DNA of 64,000 nt from Paenibacillus sp. FSL H7-0326 (GTDB lineage Bacteria; Bacillota; Bacilli; Paenibacillales; Paenibacillaceae). Below are positions 26,866 through 35,672 of this stretch, in pieces. The first letter of the stretch is position 1. Each line of letters starts with the position of its first letter. The translations under genes and the position numbers were made by a program. Location of the stretch: NCBI RefSeq assembly GCF_001955535.1, contig NZ_MPVN01000001.1, positions 372,001-436,000 on the forward strand. Reading direction: 5' to 3'. The notes beneath the pieces were generated by a model, which did not search any database, was not told where the DNA came from, and saw only the letters and a list, made by a program, of their open reading frames with translations.

Positions 26866-27231
26866 TTAATTACCCAACCGACATTGGATTGATTCACGCT
26901 GCTTCTTCGTCAAGCTCTTGAATACCAAGTCGTAGGAATGATCAATCATCGGCCGAATATCCTCTGCTCCAAGGTCTTGTTCCAGGTATACCGTGTTCCA
27001 GTGCTTTTTGTTAAGATGATAACCCGGCATGACCGCCTGATGCTGTTCACGCAGATTCACGGCTATAAGTGGATCGCATTTGAGCGATATGCTGAGCGGT
27101 TCCTTATCCTTATTCAGGGAAATCAAGGCAAACATTTTCCCCTCAATTTTGGCCACAAGGGTATCCGCCCCGAACGGATAATCCTCCTTGGCAGCCTTTT
27201 TGGCCAAACAATAGGAAACGATTGAATTCAC
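26866..27231 (-). CDS. MmcQ/YjbR-family protein
   Basis: A 121-residue protein of the double-stranded-DNA-binding-like YjbR fold. Motifs seen are KEDYPFGADTLVAKIEGKMFALI, read here as YPFG plus the following strand, SLKCDPLIAVNLREQH, PGYHLNKKHWNTVYL and the C-terminal IDHSYDLVFKSLTKKQ. Its role is not established in the family. GTG start with AAGGAGAG seven bases upstream. It appears monocistronic. Confidence 0.85.
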   Translation of the reverse strand: MNSIVSYCLAKKAAKEDYPFGADTLVAKIEGKMFALISLNKDKEPLSISLKCDPLIAVNLREQHQAVMPGYHLNKKHWNTVYLEQDLGAEDIRPMIDHSYDLVFKSLTKKQRESIQCRLGN

Positions 27232-27329
27232 TTCAGAACTCTCCTTCGTACGTATTCAGAAATGATATGTATTACATCAAAGGTATTGCAAACACCACAA
27301 CGATTCTCACTCTGTCCACTTGTCTCGTA

Positions 27330-27920
27330 TCATCCTGTTACTTTCTCCCATAAGCACTCTACCTGAACAAGCCGTTTGCCTTCAAATTCTAACCGATAGA
27401 TGTCCGGCTTCGAGGTTCCTGCCCAGAAATCATAGCCATACTGTGAATCATAATAATTCAAGATTGCCACCATGATATTGCCATGTGTACCGAGAATAAA
27501 ACTCTTCTCCGAATAATCATCTAGAATTTGTTCAATGATCGGGATTGCACGCTGCTGCATTTGCCTAGTAGATTCTCCACCTTCAAGTGCATAATCCAGA
27601 TCTTCAAACGAAGCTTTTATCGCTCTCTCCAGCACTTCCCAGTCTGATCTATGTTCAAGTCCTTCTATCATTCTTTCCTTAAGCTCCTCATGGAGTACAA
27701 CCTCTAAACCCTTGGATTTCGCAATAGGATTAACCGTATCAACGGCACGAACGTAAGGACTGGATATAATGAGGTGCACCGGTATGGAAGCAAATATATG
27801 AGCCAGCTCCTGTGCATGTGCCGCTCCTTTGTCAGACAAGCCTCTTGTACGCTCTTCTCCAAATTTAAACGGGGATTCCGCATGCCGTACCATATATAAT
27901 ATCGTTCTACCTGAACTCAC
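27330..27920 (-). CDS. Histidine phosphatase family protein
   Basis: A phosphoglycerate-mutase-like phosphatase of about 196 residues. The catalytic RHG-type motif is MVRHAES, with a second histidine in LGTHGNIMVAI and an arginine in SSPYVRAVDT. The substrate is not predictable. The frame is open to 28004, but that region is not protein-like and GGGGGA precedes GTG 27920, which gives the expected ILYMVRHAES start; this choice is moderately certain. It follows the small membrane protein gene. Confidence 0.82.
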   Translation of the reverse strand: MSSGRTILYMVRHAESPFKFGEERTRGLSDKGAAHAQELAHIFASIPVHLIISSPYVRAVDTVNPIAKSKGLEVVLHEELKERMIEGLEHRSDWEVLERAIKASFEDLDYALEGGESTRQMQQRAIPIIEQILDDYSEKSFILGTHGNIMVAILNYYDSQYGYDFWAGTSKPDIYRLEFEGKRLVQVECLWEKVTG

Positions 27921-27966
27921 TAATATGATTCCCCCTGATTCATAGATAATATCGTACAACAATCTT

Positions 27967-28122
27967 TTATATCTTATTCCATACCACGATAAACAGTGTC
28001 GCAAGCGGTCCCATTAGCAATGAGAGCAAGAACCAATTCAAACCACTTCGATTCTTGCCTTGTGCCAGGCCTGCATTAATGAGGGCGAGTGTTCCCCAGC
28101 CCATGTAATAACCACTGTCCAT
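27967..28122 (-). CDS. Small membrane protein
   Basis: A 51-residue protein with two hydrophobic stretches (MGWGTLALINAGLA and LNWFLLSLLMGPLATLFIVVW) joined by QGKNRSG. The pattern KNRSGLNWFLLSLLMGPLA is seen in many short bacterial membrane proteins of unknown function. GGGGGAGGG precedes ATG 28122, so the earlier in-frame start at 28158 is rejected. It is upstream of the histidine phosphatase gene. Confidence 0.6.
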   Translation of the reverse strand: MDSGYYMGWGTLALINAGLAQGKNRSGLNWFLLSLLMGPLATLFIVVWNKI

Positions 28123-28272
28123 AAGATTGCCCTCCCCCAAAAAGATGTTTCTGCTCAAGTCCTAGACTCTATGCTCTCGTGTTCCAGCCTTGAGGGTCCA
28201 TAACGATCCGTTTGCATTCAGCTTGACGTTAAATATCCATTACTTTCACATAGCTTCATGCACGGATGTCCC

Positions 28273-29028
28273 CTAAACTTCTCCCCAGAAGATTTGTGTC
28301 GTATATTCGAAATACACTTGTCCTTCCTGTTGATAGGAATCAAACAGCTCCTGCAGCGCGTTCATCATAGGCTCATAATTAGGGTGGCCAGGCGGTGGGC
28401 TGTAGGAGGAAGATTGTAATCTGCCGCTTAACCCTTCATAGTCAAAGATTTGCCGATTAGGAAACTCCGCCTCATGCAGCTCTCCATTCTTAAAAAATGT
28501 ATGCAGCATATCTGAAGTGATATTGGTATGCTTTACCTCATTGTAATCCGTTCCATAGGTATGAAGCAGCTCATCATATTTGACTAGGAAAGGCGTACCT
28601 TCGGTAAGTCTTGAATTCCATATCAGGATTACCTTCCCTTCTGGCTTCAGAATACGCTTAAACTCCTCTTTTGCTAAGCGCTGATCAAACCAATGAAATG
28701 ACTGGGCGCAAACGATATAATCAACCGACTGAGCTTGCAGGCCCGTCTCTTCCGCAGGACTTGACTGCGCTCTGAATTGAGCGTTGCCTGACAGCCTTGA
28801 TTCTGCTGCCAGCCGCATTTCCATGTTTGGCTCGACCGCAATCACTGTACTCCCTCTGGCTAGCAGCAGCTCCGACATAATCCCTGTCCCTGCACCGATA
28901 TCGGCAATCGTACTTGCCGGCTTCAGCCCTATCGTTCCGTACATATAATCGATAGCTTCCACCGGATAGCTTGGACGATATTTTACATAAGAATCGACCC
29001 GATCTGAGAAACGTTCTTTGTTATTCAT
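28273..29028 (-). CDS. Class I SAM-dependent methyltransferase
   Basis: A cytosolic methyltransferase of 251 residues. The SAM-binding motif I is IADIGAGTGIMSELLL, motif II acid is in VIAVEPNMEM, and YIVCAQSFHWFD is typical of the Methyltransf_11/UbiE-like group. KERFSDRVDSYVKYRPSYP is the usual N-terminal signature. Acceptor unknown. ATG 29028 lies eleven bases after AGGAAG; the GTG at 29040 is too close to it. Confidence 0.87.
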   Translation of the reverse strand: MNNKERFSDRVDSYVKYRPSYPVEAIDYMYGTIGLKPASTIADIGAGTGIMSELLLARGSTVIAVEPNMEMRLAAESRLSGNAQFRAQSSPAEETGLQAQSVDYIVCAQSFHWFDQRLAKEEFKRILKPEGKVILIWNSRLTEGTPFLVKYDELLHTYGTDYNEVKHTNITSDMLHTFFKNGELHEAEFPNRQIFDYEGLSGRLQSSSYSPPPGHPNYEPMMNALQELFDSYQQEGQVYFEYTTQIFWGEV

Positions 29029-29134
29029 TTGATCAGCCACTTCCCTTCCTATTAATAAGTAGAACTACCTCTTTCTTATACCGAGGCTGTACATTCTATT
29101 ATAGCTTCCATATCTGGAAGATGATAGTTTGCCA

Positions 29135-29644
29135 TCAGACTATTTTGGCCATATACAATTCATCTGCATACTGTCCATCCACGATCAGTGAATGACGTTT
29201 CTTGCCCTCCATTTCAAATCCCATCTTGTGATACAAGGCAATCGCAGCTTCATTATGAGCCATTACCGTCAGCTCAATTCGGTGAATCCTGTGCAGCCTG
29301 CACCATTCCTCCATCGCGTGAAAGAGCTTCGTACCGACACCTTGACCGGTGTATTGCTGTAAAATACCAATGATCATGTACACAACGTGCTTCTTACGCT
29401 GCAGCTCAGAGCCAATGATACCAAGCTGCCCGATCACACTGCCTACTTCATTCACAGCTAATAGCAATGTAGAGTGTCCTGATTCCAGCATCCCCTTAAT
29501 CCGCTTCGTCTGGGATTCGATCGTTGCATTCCTTTCCCCTGGTTCATACAGCATGAACTTCGTTTCCCGGTCCAGCTCCTGATTCAGCCTGAGCAGCTGC
29601 TCTGCATCTTGTACCTGTACCTCTCTAATCTGTATATTCTCCAT
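29135..29644 (-). CDS. GNAT-family N-acetyltransferase
   Basis: A 169-residue GNAT protein with the acetyl-CoA loop QQYTGQGVGTKLF and the C-terminal NEAAIALYHKMGFEMEGKKRHSL, resembling ribosomal-protein or amino-acid N-acetyltransferases. GAGGGGGG precedes ATG. It ends the AAA-ATPase/GNAT pair, 14 bases after the ATPase gene. Confidence 0.86.
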   Translation of the reverse strand: MENIQIREVQVQDAEQLLRLNQELDRETKFMLYEPGERNATIESQTKRIKGMLESGHSTLLLAVNEVGSVIGQLGIIGSELQRKKHVVYMIIGILQQYTGQGVGTKLFHAMEEWCRLHRIHRIELTVMAHNEAAIALYHKMGFEMEGKKRHSLIVDGQYADELYMAKIV

Positions 29645-29658
29645 ATGTAGTCCCCCCT

Positions 29659-30375
29659 CTAATCATCACTGAACAACTCATTCAATATCTGTTTTTTATT
29701 CTCCAAAAATCTTCTTGTCACTTGATAATGCTCCGTATCTTCATATGCAATCGGACGGATCGGCGTTTGATCAAAGCTGAAAATATCCGCATCTGGATAT
29801 CCCAGCAATATCGGTGAATGCGTTGCGATGATGAACTGAGCCTGCTCTCTTAAGTCATAGATCACTCTAAGCAGTGACAGCTGTCTCGTTGGTGACAAAG
29901 CAGCCTCGGGCTCATCCAGCAAATATATTGCCCTTTGGCTTCCGAACCGATGAACAAATAAGCTGAGGAAGGATTCTCCATGTGACTGATGATGTAGTGA
30001 TTTACCTCCATAATTTGGCAAGTGCTCAGGATCAGAATCAATGTGGGAGGCAAATTGATAGAAGGACTCTGCCCGGAGGAAGAATCCATTCGTAATTTTG
30101 GGCATCCAGGATAATCGAATGTAGTCTCCTAAGGCCGATTCCGAGGCTTCTACATCATACAGATTATTTCTCCCTCCGCCAGCTGTATGAAATCCACATT
30201 GATAAGCAATGGCTTCAAGCAGCGTTGATTTGCCAGAACCATTTTCACCCACAAAAAACGAGACTGGCTTGCGAAATTGGATTTCCTCCATACTATGAAT
30301 GGAAGGTATTGAAAAAGGATACGCTTCACTGTTCTCGATTTTATCATGAAGCATGAGAACTCTTTTTAAATACAT
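29659..30375 (-). CDS. AAA family ATPase (ABC/RecF-like)
   Basis: A soluble ATPase of 238 residues with Walker A VGENGSGKST, an ABC-like signature SHGESFLSLF, Walker B AIYLLDEPEAAL and the switch histidine in IATHSPILL. The coiled-coil arms of SMC/RecF proteins are absent, so it is a short stand-alone ATPase of the type often called predicted ATPase. The partner is unknown. GAGGAGG lies six bases ahead of the ATG at 30375. It is cotranscribed with the following GNAT. Confidence 0.87.
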   Translation of the reverse strand: MYLKRVLMLHDKIENSEAYPFSIPSIHSMEEIQFRKPVSFFVGENGSGKSTLLEAIAYQCGFHTAGGGRNNLYDVEASESALGDYIRLSWMPKITNGFFLRAESFYQFASHIDSDPEHLPNYGGKSLHHQSHGESFLSLFVHRFGSQRAIYLLDEPEAALSPTRQLSLLRVIYDLREQAQFIIATHSPILLGYPDADIFSFDQTPIRPIAYEDTEHYQVTRRFLENKKQILNELFSDD

Positions 30376-30444
30376 CTTCATCCTCCTCAGAATACGAATT
30401 TGGTGATATATTTCGCAACGAATCCTCCAGATTACAGATACAAT

Positions 30445-30478
30445 AAAAAAGACCGTAGCCTAAACTGCTAATACGGTC
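30445..30478 (-). terminator. Terminator of GNAT gene
   Basis: GACCGTA and TACGGTC pair around a 14-base loop, followed by six T on the minus strand. Confidence 0.75.
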
Positions 30479-30503
30479 CTGACAAGTATGTAATTCAATT
30501 CTA

Positions 30504-31034
30504 TCATTTAGGAGCAGCATTACCCAATTCTTTTACGAAATAGAGCAGTAAATCATCATTGACCTCCACCTGATCACCTAGAGCTACTTCCCGATTATGA
30601 TTCATCAGACCATTGCCATCTGGAATATAACCTCTCTTGCAATAGATACGCTGAGCAGCACCAAAATCCTTATAAAGCCCCATGCCAATCCCAATACTGT
30701 CATAGGAGTTATAGGCTGCTATACTTTCAAATTCTTCGATCAGCTGATTACCGATCCCTCTTCTCCGGAATTCCGGAAAAATATTCACATCATTAATTTC
30801 GGGTATACCTTGTGCTCTAAAATACAAATAGTCCGATTCAAACTTCAAATGTGCGCAGCCAGCAAGGATTTGCTCGTCCAGGTACACAAGAAGTGTGACC
30901 CTAAGGCCGATTTTGTTCTCATGCAGACATTGTTCATAGAATGAGTCAGCACGTACGATTTTGTGGCGCTCAAAAGCTTTTTTCCATTGCTCGAGTGTTT
31001 TCTCTGAATCAAGTCTCTCAAGAATCATTGACAT
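30504..31034 (-). CDS. GNAT-family N-acetyltransferase
   Basis: A 176-residue GNAT with the beta-4/CoA region INDVNIFPEFRRRGIGNQLIEEFE and the closing AQRIYCKRGYIPDGNG. The acceptor is unknown; similar proteins are often near antibiotic or stress genes, but nothing here supports that. GAGG six bases ahead favours ATG 31034 over the earlier GTG at 31046. Monocistronic between two terminators. Confidence 0.85.
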   Translation of the reverse strand: MSMILERLDSEKTLEQWKKAFERHKIVRADSFYEQCLHENKIGLRVTLLVYLDEQILAGCAHLKFESDYLYFRAQGIPEINDVNIFPEFRRRGIGNQLIEEFESIAAYNSYDSIGIGMGLYKDFGAAQRIYCKRGYIPDGNGLMNHNREVALGDQVEVNDDLLLYFVKELGNAAPK

Positions 31035-31120
31035 AATCAACCTCACAATCAGAATTTAAAGCTGTACTGAAGCTGTCATTATTATAGATTATATGCCTTT
31101 TTCAATAGTGTTGCTATACT

Positions 31121-31154
31121 AAAAAAACAAACGATAGCGGAGCGCTACCGTTTG
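31121..31154 (-). terminator. Terminator of P-loop kinase gene
   Basis: CAAACGATAGCG and CGCTACCGTTTG form a 12-base stem with one G:T pair, followed by seven T on the minus strand. Confidence 0.88.
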
Positions 31155-31184
31155 CTTCATGTGCTGGATTAATCCAAGCATTTA

Positions 31185-31706
31185 CTAAGTGTATGCGCGA
31201 ATTTCTAACGGATAACGTGAACTCCAGTAATTCCTTACCCACTTGCGAATCAGCTTACCAGCTTCTTCGGGAGAGTAAGCAGTTGTGTCCATTGTCGATA
31301 TGGGAGGACTGAACGAGAAATTATCACTGCTCAGCAGCCGATGTGCGAGTCTCGTGTTGCTCCATATCATCTCTTGAGTGGCTCCACGATCCCTAAGTCT
31401 ATGGTCTCTCACTTCATCACTGCAATGCAGATTCATAAAATAGACTTGGCTGAATAGTTCTCTGTATCCGCTCTCGATTACATCCTCCGGGGTCAAGGTG
31501 CCTACAATCACCGTGCCCCGATCACTCATTGAAATTTGATGAGCCATTTGCAGGACAGGTCCTAATGACAAAGAAGAATCCAAGCTTTCTTCCGGATGCA
31601 GGTCAAGAACTACAAACTCAGGAAGTAAACTTCGCAGATAAGGAACAACCGATGATTTTCCTACACAGCTTGCGCCTGTTACGATAAATAAGGGGGTCTT
31701 AGGCAT
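31185..31706 (-). CDS. P-loop nucleotide kinase-like protein
   Basis: About 173 residues with an N-terminal Walker A, IVTGASCVGKSSVV, and a Lid-like arginine-rich segment, DEVRDHRLRDRGATQEM, as in small nucleoside or shikimate-type kinases. The C-terminus ends with TTAYSPEEAGKLIRKWV. Substrate unknown. The preferred ATG at 31706 lies nine bases after AGAGGAG. Nearest annotation is AAA/P-loop NTPase; I cannot name it further. Confidence 0.75.
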   Translation of the reverse strand: MPKTPLFIVTGASCVGKSSVVPYLRSLLPEFVVLDLHPEESLDSSLSLGPVLQMAHQISMSDRGTVIVGTLTPEDVIESGYRELFSQVYFMNLHCSDEVRDHRLRDRGATQEMIWSNTRLAHRLLSSDNFSFSPPISTMDTTAYSPEEAGKLIRKWVRNYWSSRYPLEIRAYT

Positions 31707-31890
31707 ATATCGCATCTCCTCTACTTTGAAATGAAACCGTTTGCTAAAAATAATGAGAGGGCTTACAAAAATCCTATACCTAAGGTTAACACATTTTCGC
31801 CCCGGATAGAAACGCTAAAGTTCATCAATTTGTAACGAAAAGACTCTTTTTATCCATGGTTTTGTGATTTTTCTCGCTGTTTGAGCCGAA

Positions 31891-33318
31891 CTAGTAATTA
31901 TTTTTCCAATCCGGCAGTTCATCCAGTGTAATTACATATGGACTGTTATACACCTTTGTCAAATGCTGTGTACTATTCTGAATACCATCTCGCAAGAACT
32001 CTCCAGACCAAGTCACAAACCAGCTCCAATCCGCATGATAGGCCTGCAGCAAATCCGGATCAGGAATAGGCCCATTTTCCGTCAATGCAATGATCTTGTG
32101 ATCGTTCACCAGTGTCTTCAGATTCTCATAACGGCTGCTTACCGGCCCATAATTCCCAGCACCTGGATAGCTGTCAACGCTGATAATATCAACATATTGA
32201 TCCCCCGGATACCAAGCCGGATTCTCCGAGTTCCATACCCATATGAGATGATCAAGCCCATGGAAATTCGTGAATCGGTCATACATCAGCTGGTACAGCT
32301 CTTTGGCAGGTTCCGGACCCTTGGCACCCCACCAGAACCATCCTCCTTCCGCCTCATGCAGCGGTCTCCACAGTACCGGTATATTTTCCTGCTGAAGTCT
32401 TTTGAGCTGGACAGCAATGGCATCCATATCCCGAATGAGCAGCTGATAATCCTGGGAATCCGGGTGTGACATGGCATATTCAATGTCGAAAGTGGTTGCT
32501 TCCGTATAGAAGCCTCTCCACCATTCCTTTCCAGGTTGATCGATCAGATCTTTTGGCGCATTCCAATGCCACGCAAAGGTGACGATACCGCCTCCGGCAT
32601 CCCACTCGATCGCATGCTCAATATCCGATGATACCGTCCCCCGCTCTGTTCTTGAAGGTGAATAGTCCATCAGATCAAGACCTAATACAGCCGGCTTCTT
32701 GCCAAGTGTGCTATGGATCCAGTTCGCATCGGCCAGTGTTTGCTGCCCAGACAGAATATGCTGTCCATACTCTGATTTCAAATAATTGTATAGGGACACG
32801 GCCTCACTGCTGGCATCTGGATTAATGAGTGCTGCATTGAGTTGATGCGGTGGTGGATCTGAAGCTCTCTCCAGCCTTACATAGTCAATATAATACCAGC
32901 CCCAATTACTGATGAAGCTGATCTCCGTCGTACCTCCTTGAAGCATGATTTTTCCTGCATCTACTTCACTGAAATTCGTTGTTTCATGAAGTGTAATCTC
33001 ACCTTGCGATGAACCTCCCACGACAAGACTCGTGTTCTTCGTTCCGTGCGGAGCCTGATAACGGATACTTAAATTGTAGAGACCTGTATCCGGTACGGTC
33101 ACTTGTATACTCAGCTTATCGTTCTGCGCATCAAATCCTCCTACGTACCCGCTGCCAGAGTAGCCTTGCAATTGTGTCATTACATCAACACCTGTGAATA
33201 CTCCATTCTCCGCTTCAAATATAATGGGAGCCGCCTCCATTTTCTTCAAATTAGAAGGTATCATACTGCTAATCAGCAAAATACAAAGAAATACTGCCCA
33301 GCTATTCTTTACACGCAT
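31891..33318 (-). CDS. Secreted GH26 beta-mannanase with N-terminal carbohydrate-binding module
   Basis: Endo-1,4-beta-mannanase of 475 residues that cuts mannan or glucomannan outside the cell. A signal peptide covers about residues 1-30 (AVFLCILLISSMI, cleavage near MEAA). Residues 32-150 look like a CBM35/CBM6-type beta-sandwich (FEAENGVFTG, YIDYVRLER). The GH26 barrel follows, with the acid/base Glu322 in RPLHEAEGGWFWW and the nucleophile Glu414 in ALTENGP. AAGGAGG precedes ATG. It is the last gene of the mannan locus and probably also has its own control region with a cre-like site. Confidence 0.92.
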   Translation of the reverse strand: MRVKNSWAVFLCILLISSMIPSNLKKMEAAPIIFEAENGVFTGVDVMTQLQGYSGSGYVGGFDAQNDKLSIQVTVPDTGLYNLSIRYQAPHGTKNTSLVVGGSSQGEITLHETTNFSEVDAGKIMLQGGTTEISFISNWGWYYIDYVRLERASDPPPHQLNAALINPDASSEAVSLYNYLKSEYGQHILSGQQTLADANWIHSTLGKKPAVLGLDLMDYSPSRTERGTVSSDIEHAIEWDAGGGIVTFAWHWNAPKDLIDQPGKEWWRGFYTEATTFDIEYAMSHPDSQDYQLLIRDMDAIAVQLKRLQQENIPVLWRPLHEAEGGWFWWGAKGPEPAKELYQLMYDRFTNFHGLDHLIWVWNSENPAWYPGDQYVDIISVDSYPGAGNYGPVSSRYENLKTLVNDHKIIALTENGPIPDPDLLQAYHADWSWFVTWSGEFLRDGIQNSTQHLTKVYNSPYVITLDELPDWKNNY

Positions 33319-33385
33319 GGCTAGTTCCTCCTTTCCAATGGCGATGCATTCCTCCGCATCACAATCAATCCAATCCGTTAAGCAA

Positions 33386-33399
33386 TTTAAGCGTCTACA
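33386..33399. promoter_or_regulatory. cre-like site upstream of mannanase
   Basis: Read on the minus strand, TGTAGACGCTTAAA matches the CcpA consensus TGWAANCGNTNWCA at 12 of 14 positions. It lies about 70 bases before the mannanase start and resembles the cre-like sequence in front of rhaEW. Confidence 0.4.
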
Positions 33400-33424
33400 T
33401 TTTCATTAGTCTGATCACCTCCTT
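33395..33424 (-). other. Three-codon mini-ORF behind a perfect ribosome site
   Basis: AAGGAGGTGATC (33413-33424), fully complementary to the 16S rRNA end, stands six bases ahead of ATG AAA ATG TAG (33395-33406). This encodes only Met-Lys-Met. It could be a translated minigene, a leader element or a remnant. The mannanase ATG follows 77 bases later with its own AAGGAGG. Confidence 0.45.
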
Positions 33425-33441
33425 ATAGAGATGTGGCCGAT

Positions 33442-33466
33442 AAGGAGTCCAAGTCATGGACTCCTT
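33442..33466 (-). other. Hairpin after the ASCH gene
   Basis: AAGGAGTCCA and TGGACTCCTT form a perfect ten-base stem with a five-base loop, immediately behind the ASCH stop. No T run follows. It may protect or attenuate the message between ASCH and mannanase. Confidence 0.5.
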
Positions 33467-33468
33467 GA

Positions 33469-33924
33469 TCAGGTCATCATTTTCTTCAATAAGGCTTGTT
33501 CAAGTCGTGGATTAACAGACAGGTTCATATAGGATTGAGGAGGATTAAACGCATAGCCCCCCTTAAGCAGCTCGAGCGACATGGGCGCAAATTCGATACA
33601 GGATAAGATAGGAATGGCATATCCATGAGACACACCGCTGAAATATTCACGAAGCTCCGCCCCTGATCCTCGCTCATGTCCCTCTGCAATAGATACGAGG
33701 GTGTCGATATCCTCCTGGATCGGCATTCCAAATTCAATAAAAGCTTTAATTTGTTTCACAGGAGAGGATACATATATGAATGCCGCTGCAGGCTCCTTTA
33801 TAAACCTCCGACGAAATTCAATCGTTTTCTTGCCTTCTTTGATTTGCTGGTAAGGCTCAGGCTGTAAACTCAAAATAATCTGACGTTTAGGCAGATCCAA
33901 TAACAGCTGTAATTGTTCATTCAT
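33469..33924 (-). CDS. ASCH-domain protein
   Basis: A 151-residue protein of the PUA-like ASCH superfamily. The N-terminus IILSLQPEPYQQIKEGKKTIEFRR, here quoted only up to its 20-residue core, ILSLQPEPYQQIKEGKKTIE, is typical, followed by FIYVSSPVKQIKAFIEFG. Such domains bind RNA or nucleotides and are thought to act in RNA-linked regulation. AAAGGAG precedes ATG. Its location between the GH9 and GH26 genes is unusual and may indicate a regulatory part in the mannan locus or chance insertion. Confidence 0.72.
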   Translation of the reverse strand: MNEQLQLLLDLPKRQIILSLQPEPYQQIKEGKKTIEFRRRFIKEPAAAFIYVSSPVKQIKAFIEFGMPIQEDIDTLVSIAEGHERGSGAELREYFSGVSHGYAIPILSCIEFAPMSLELLKGGYAFNPPQSYMNLSVNPRLEQALLKKMMT

Positions 33925-34010
33925 CTCGTCAGCACGCTCCTTTGTCTGTTTCCAACTGAATATTTTCGCTAAAAACAGACTGAACCCTGCTCCTTCGATT
34001 ACAAATGAAC

Positions 34011-35636
34011 TTAAGCGGAGTTCCAGTGTGAGAAGACAAATACAGCTGGTGAGTTCCAGTAAATCGTGATTTCGTTCCCCGCATAACTATCCTCATCATC
34101 GATATAGCAAGCAGCAGCAGGCTTGCCTTGAAGATGAGCTCTCATGCATTCATCGTTTAAATGTTTGTTTGGTCCACCAGCCAGCATGCCTGGTACGGGT
34201 GCATCTACACCATCACCTACGGATGGCCGATGATGAGGATGCATAACGGAACGCTCTCCAAACCCTGTTACATAAGACAGATCAAGTACATTAAGGCCTA
34301 ATATATAATGCACATGACCAAGTGCAGCCTGTTCGTACTCCACATTTCCACATAATTTATGAGCCAAGAGAAGCAGCATCGCTCTGTTCATGACAACCAT
34401 ATTACTCCCCCAGATATAATCGTCTTCTAAAAGGGAGATACCATAGCCATCTTGCTTCGCGATCTCCAGCAAGCGATCTGCTTCATTCATGAGATGGCCC
34501 TTGAGGTCAGCGTAGAGGGCAGTATCTTTCTCTTGCTCATCTGCCAGCAAATATCGAACGGTTCCATATCCGCCCATATCCGCCCAGCTCAATTCACATT
34601 TAGGGAAATCCCCCTGCACGTACCCTTTGACCGCATCATGGTATACCGATTCACCGGTGGAAAAATACAGCTCGGTTGCAGCCCAATACCGCTCATCAAG
34701 ATCACATGCATCTCCATATTCACCCGTGTAAATGTCCGGGGGATTTTTAAATCCTGGCTCATTCGGATGTGCCTCAAGCCAAGCCCAGGAACGTTTGGCT
34801 GATGTGAGACATCTGTCAGCAAACTCAGCGTCATAGGTATCGTATATTCTTGCTGCAGCAGCCATCACTGCACAGCTGGCCGCTGTTGCCGTTGCAGATA
34901 TAGGAGCGAATACAAGTTCGTCCTCGTCCTCCTCCGGCATGACATCAAGCCCGGGAAATTGCTTGGTTGTCAGCTTGTGATAGGACCCGCCGGTGACCGT
35001 ATCCTGCATCTTAAGCAAGAACTCCAGCTCTACCTTGCATTCATGCAGCACATCAGGCAACACACCATCCGATTCGGGCAGAGGTACCGGATAATCAAAG
35101 GCTTCCGGATACAATTCCCAGCTAAGCATCAGATCGGCCAGTGCTTTTGCACCAGCTACAACATATTTCCCGTAATCGCCTGCATCGTGCCAGCCTCCAT
35201 TGCCGTCAAGCCGCTGATCCGGATTCGTATGAACATAGCCCGGAGAAGTATGACATGCCTTATGCTTCCACACTCCCGCATACTCCTCGTCCAAGTCTTC
35301 TCCACAGCGCAAATAATAGAAGGCCTTCAATAATCCGGCATGAACCTCATTATAAGGCTGTTCGGATATCATAAATGGAGCAGATTTATTCCCTTCCTCA
35401 TCTTCAATCCTGTATTGTCCAGGCTCTTCAAATGATGAAAAATCACCCTGAAATAAATGATCACCAGAGCATAGATCCTCCACTCCATCCTGTGCCTGAG
35501 CAGAATAAACAATCTCAGAGGTCGCTGTATCCCTAATGTGGAAGGTAGAGCTGCTTCCTCTTAATATCACGAGCTTGTTCCCCCTCAAGGGGTAGCCGAT
35601 CTGATTGACAAGAATTTTACGATTCGAATTAGGCAC
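34011..35636 (-). CDS. GH9-family glycoside hydrolase without signal peptide
   Basis: A 541-residue enzyme with an N-terminal Ig-like CelD_N domain (ILVNQIGYPLRGNKLVIL, about residues 8-95) and an (alpha/alpha)6 GH9 barrel. Catalytic motifs are GGWHDAGDYGKYV (base aspartates), HPHHRPS, and the acid Glu in YAGNEITIYWNSP. No signal peptide is seen, so it should act in the cytosol on imported oligosaccharides, as exo-glucosidase-like GH9 enzymes do. The frame extends to 35687, but AGGAGGG seven bases ahead supports GTG 35636. It lies between the GH2 and ASCH genes. Confidence 0.88.
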   Translation of the reverse strand: MPNSNRKILVNQIGYPLRGNKLVILRGSSSTFHIRDTATSEIVYSAQAQDGVEDLCSGDHLFQGDFSSFEEPGQYRIEDEEGNKSAPFMISEQPYNEVHAGLLKAFYYLRCGEDLDEEYAGVWKHKACHTSPGYVHTNPDQRLDGNGGWHDAGDYGKYVVAGAKALADLMLSWELYPEAFDYPVPLPESDGVLPDVLHECKVELEFLLKMQDTVTGGSYHKLTTKQFPGLDVMPEEDEDELVFAPISATATAASCAVMAAAARIYDTYDAEFADRCLTSAKRSWAWLEAHPNEPGFKNPPDIYTGEYGDACDLDERYWAATELYFSTGESVYHDAVKGYVQGDFPKCELSWADMGGYGTVRYLLADEQEKDTALYADLKGHLMNEADRLLEIAKQDGYGISLLEDDYIWGSNMVVMNRAMLLLLAHKLCGNVEYEQAALGHVHYILGLNVLDLSYVTGFGERSVMHPHHRPSVGDGVDAPVPGMLAGGPNKHLNDECMRAHLQGKPAAACYIDDEDSYAGNEITIYWNSPAVFVFSHWNSA

Positions 35637-35672
35637 TTTTTCGCCCTCCTGATCTTTTATTCGATAGAAGAA

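Noticed and set aside
31963-32469. 168-codon plus-strand frame opposite the mannanase
   Set aside because: Antisense to GH26, with Ile/Arg/Pro-rich composition and no start signals.
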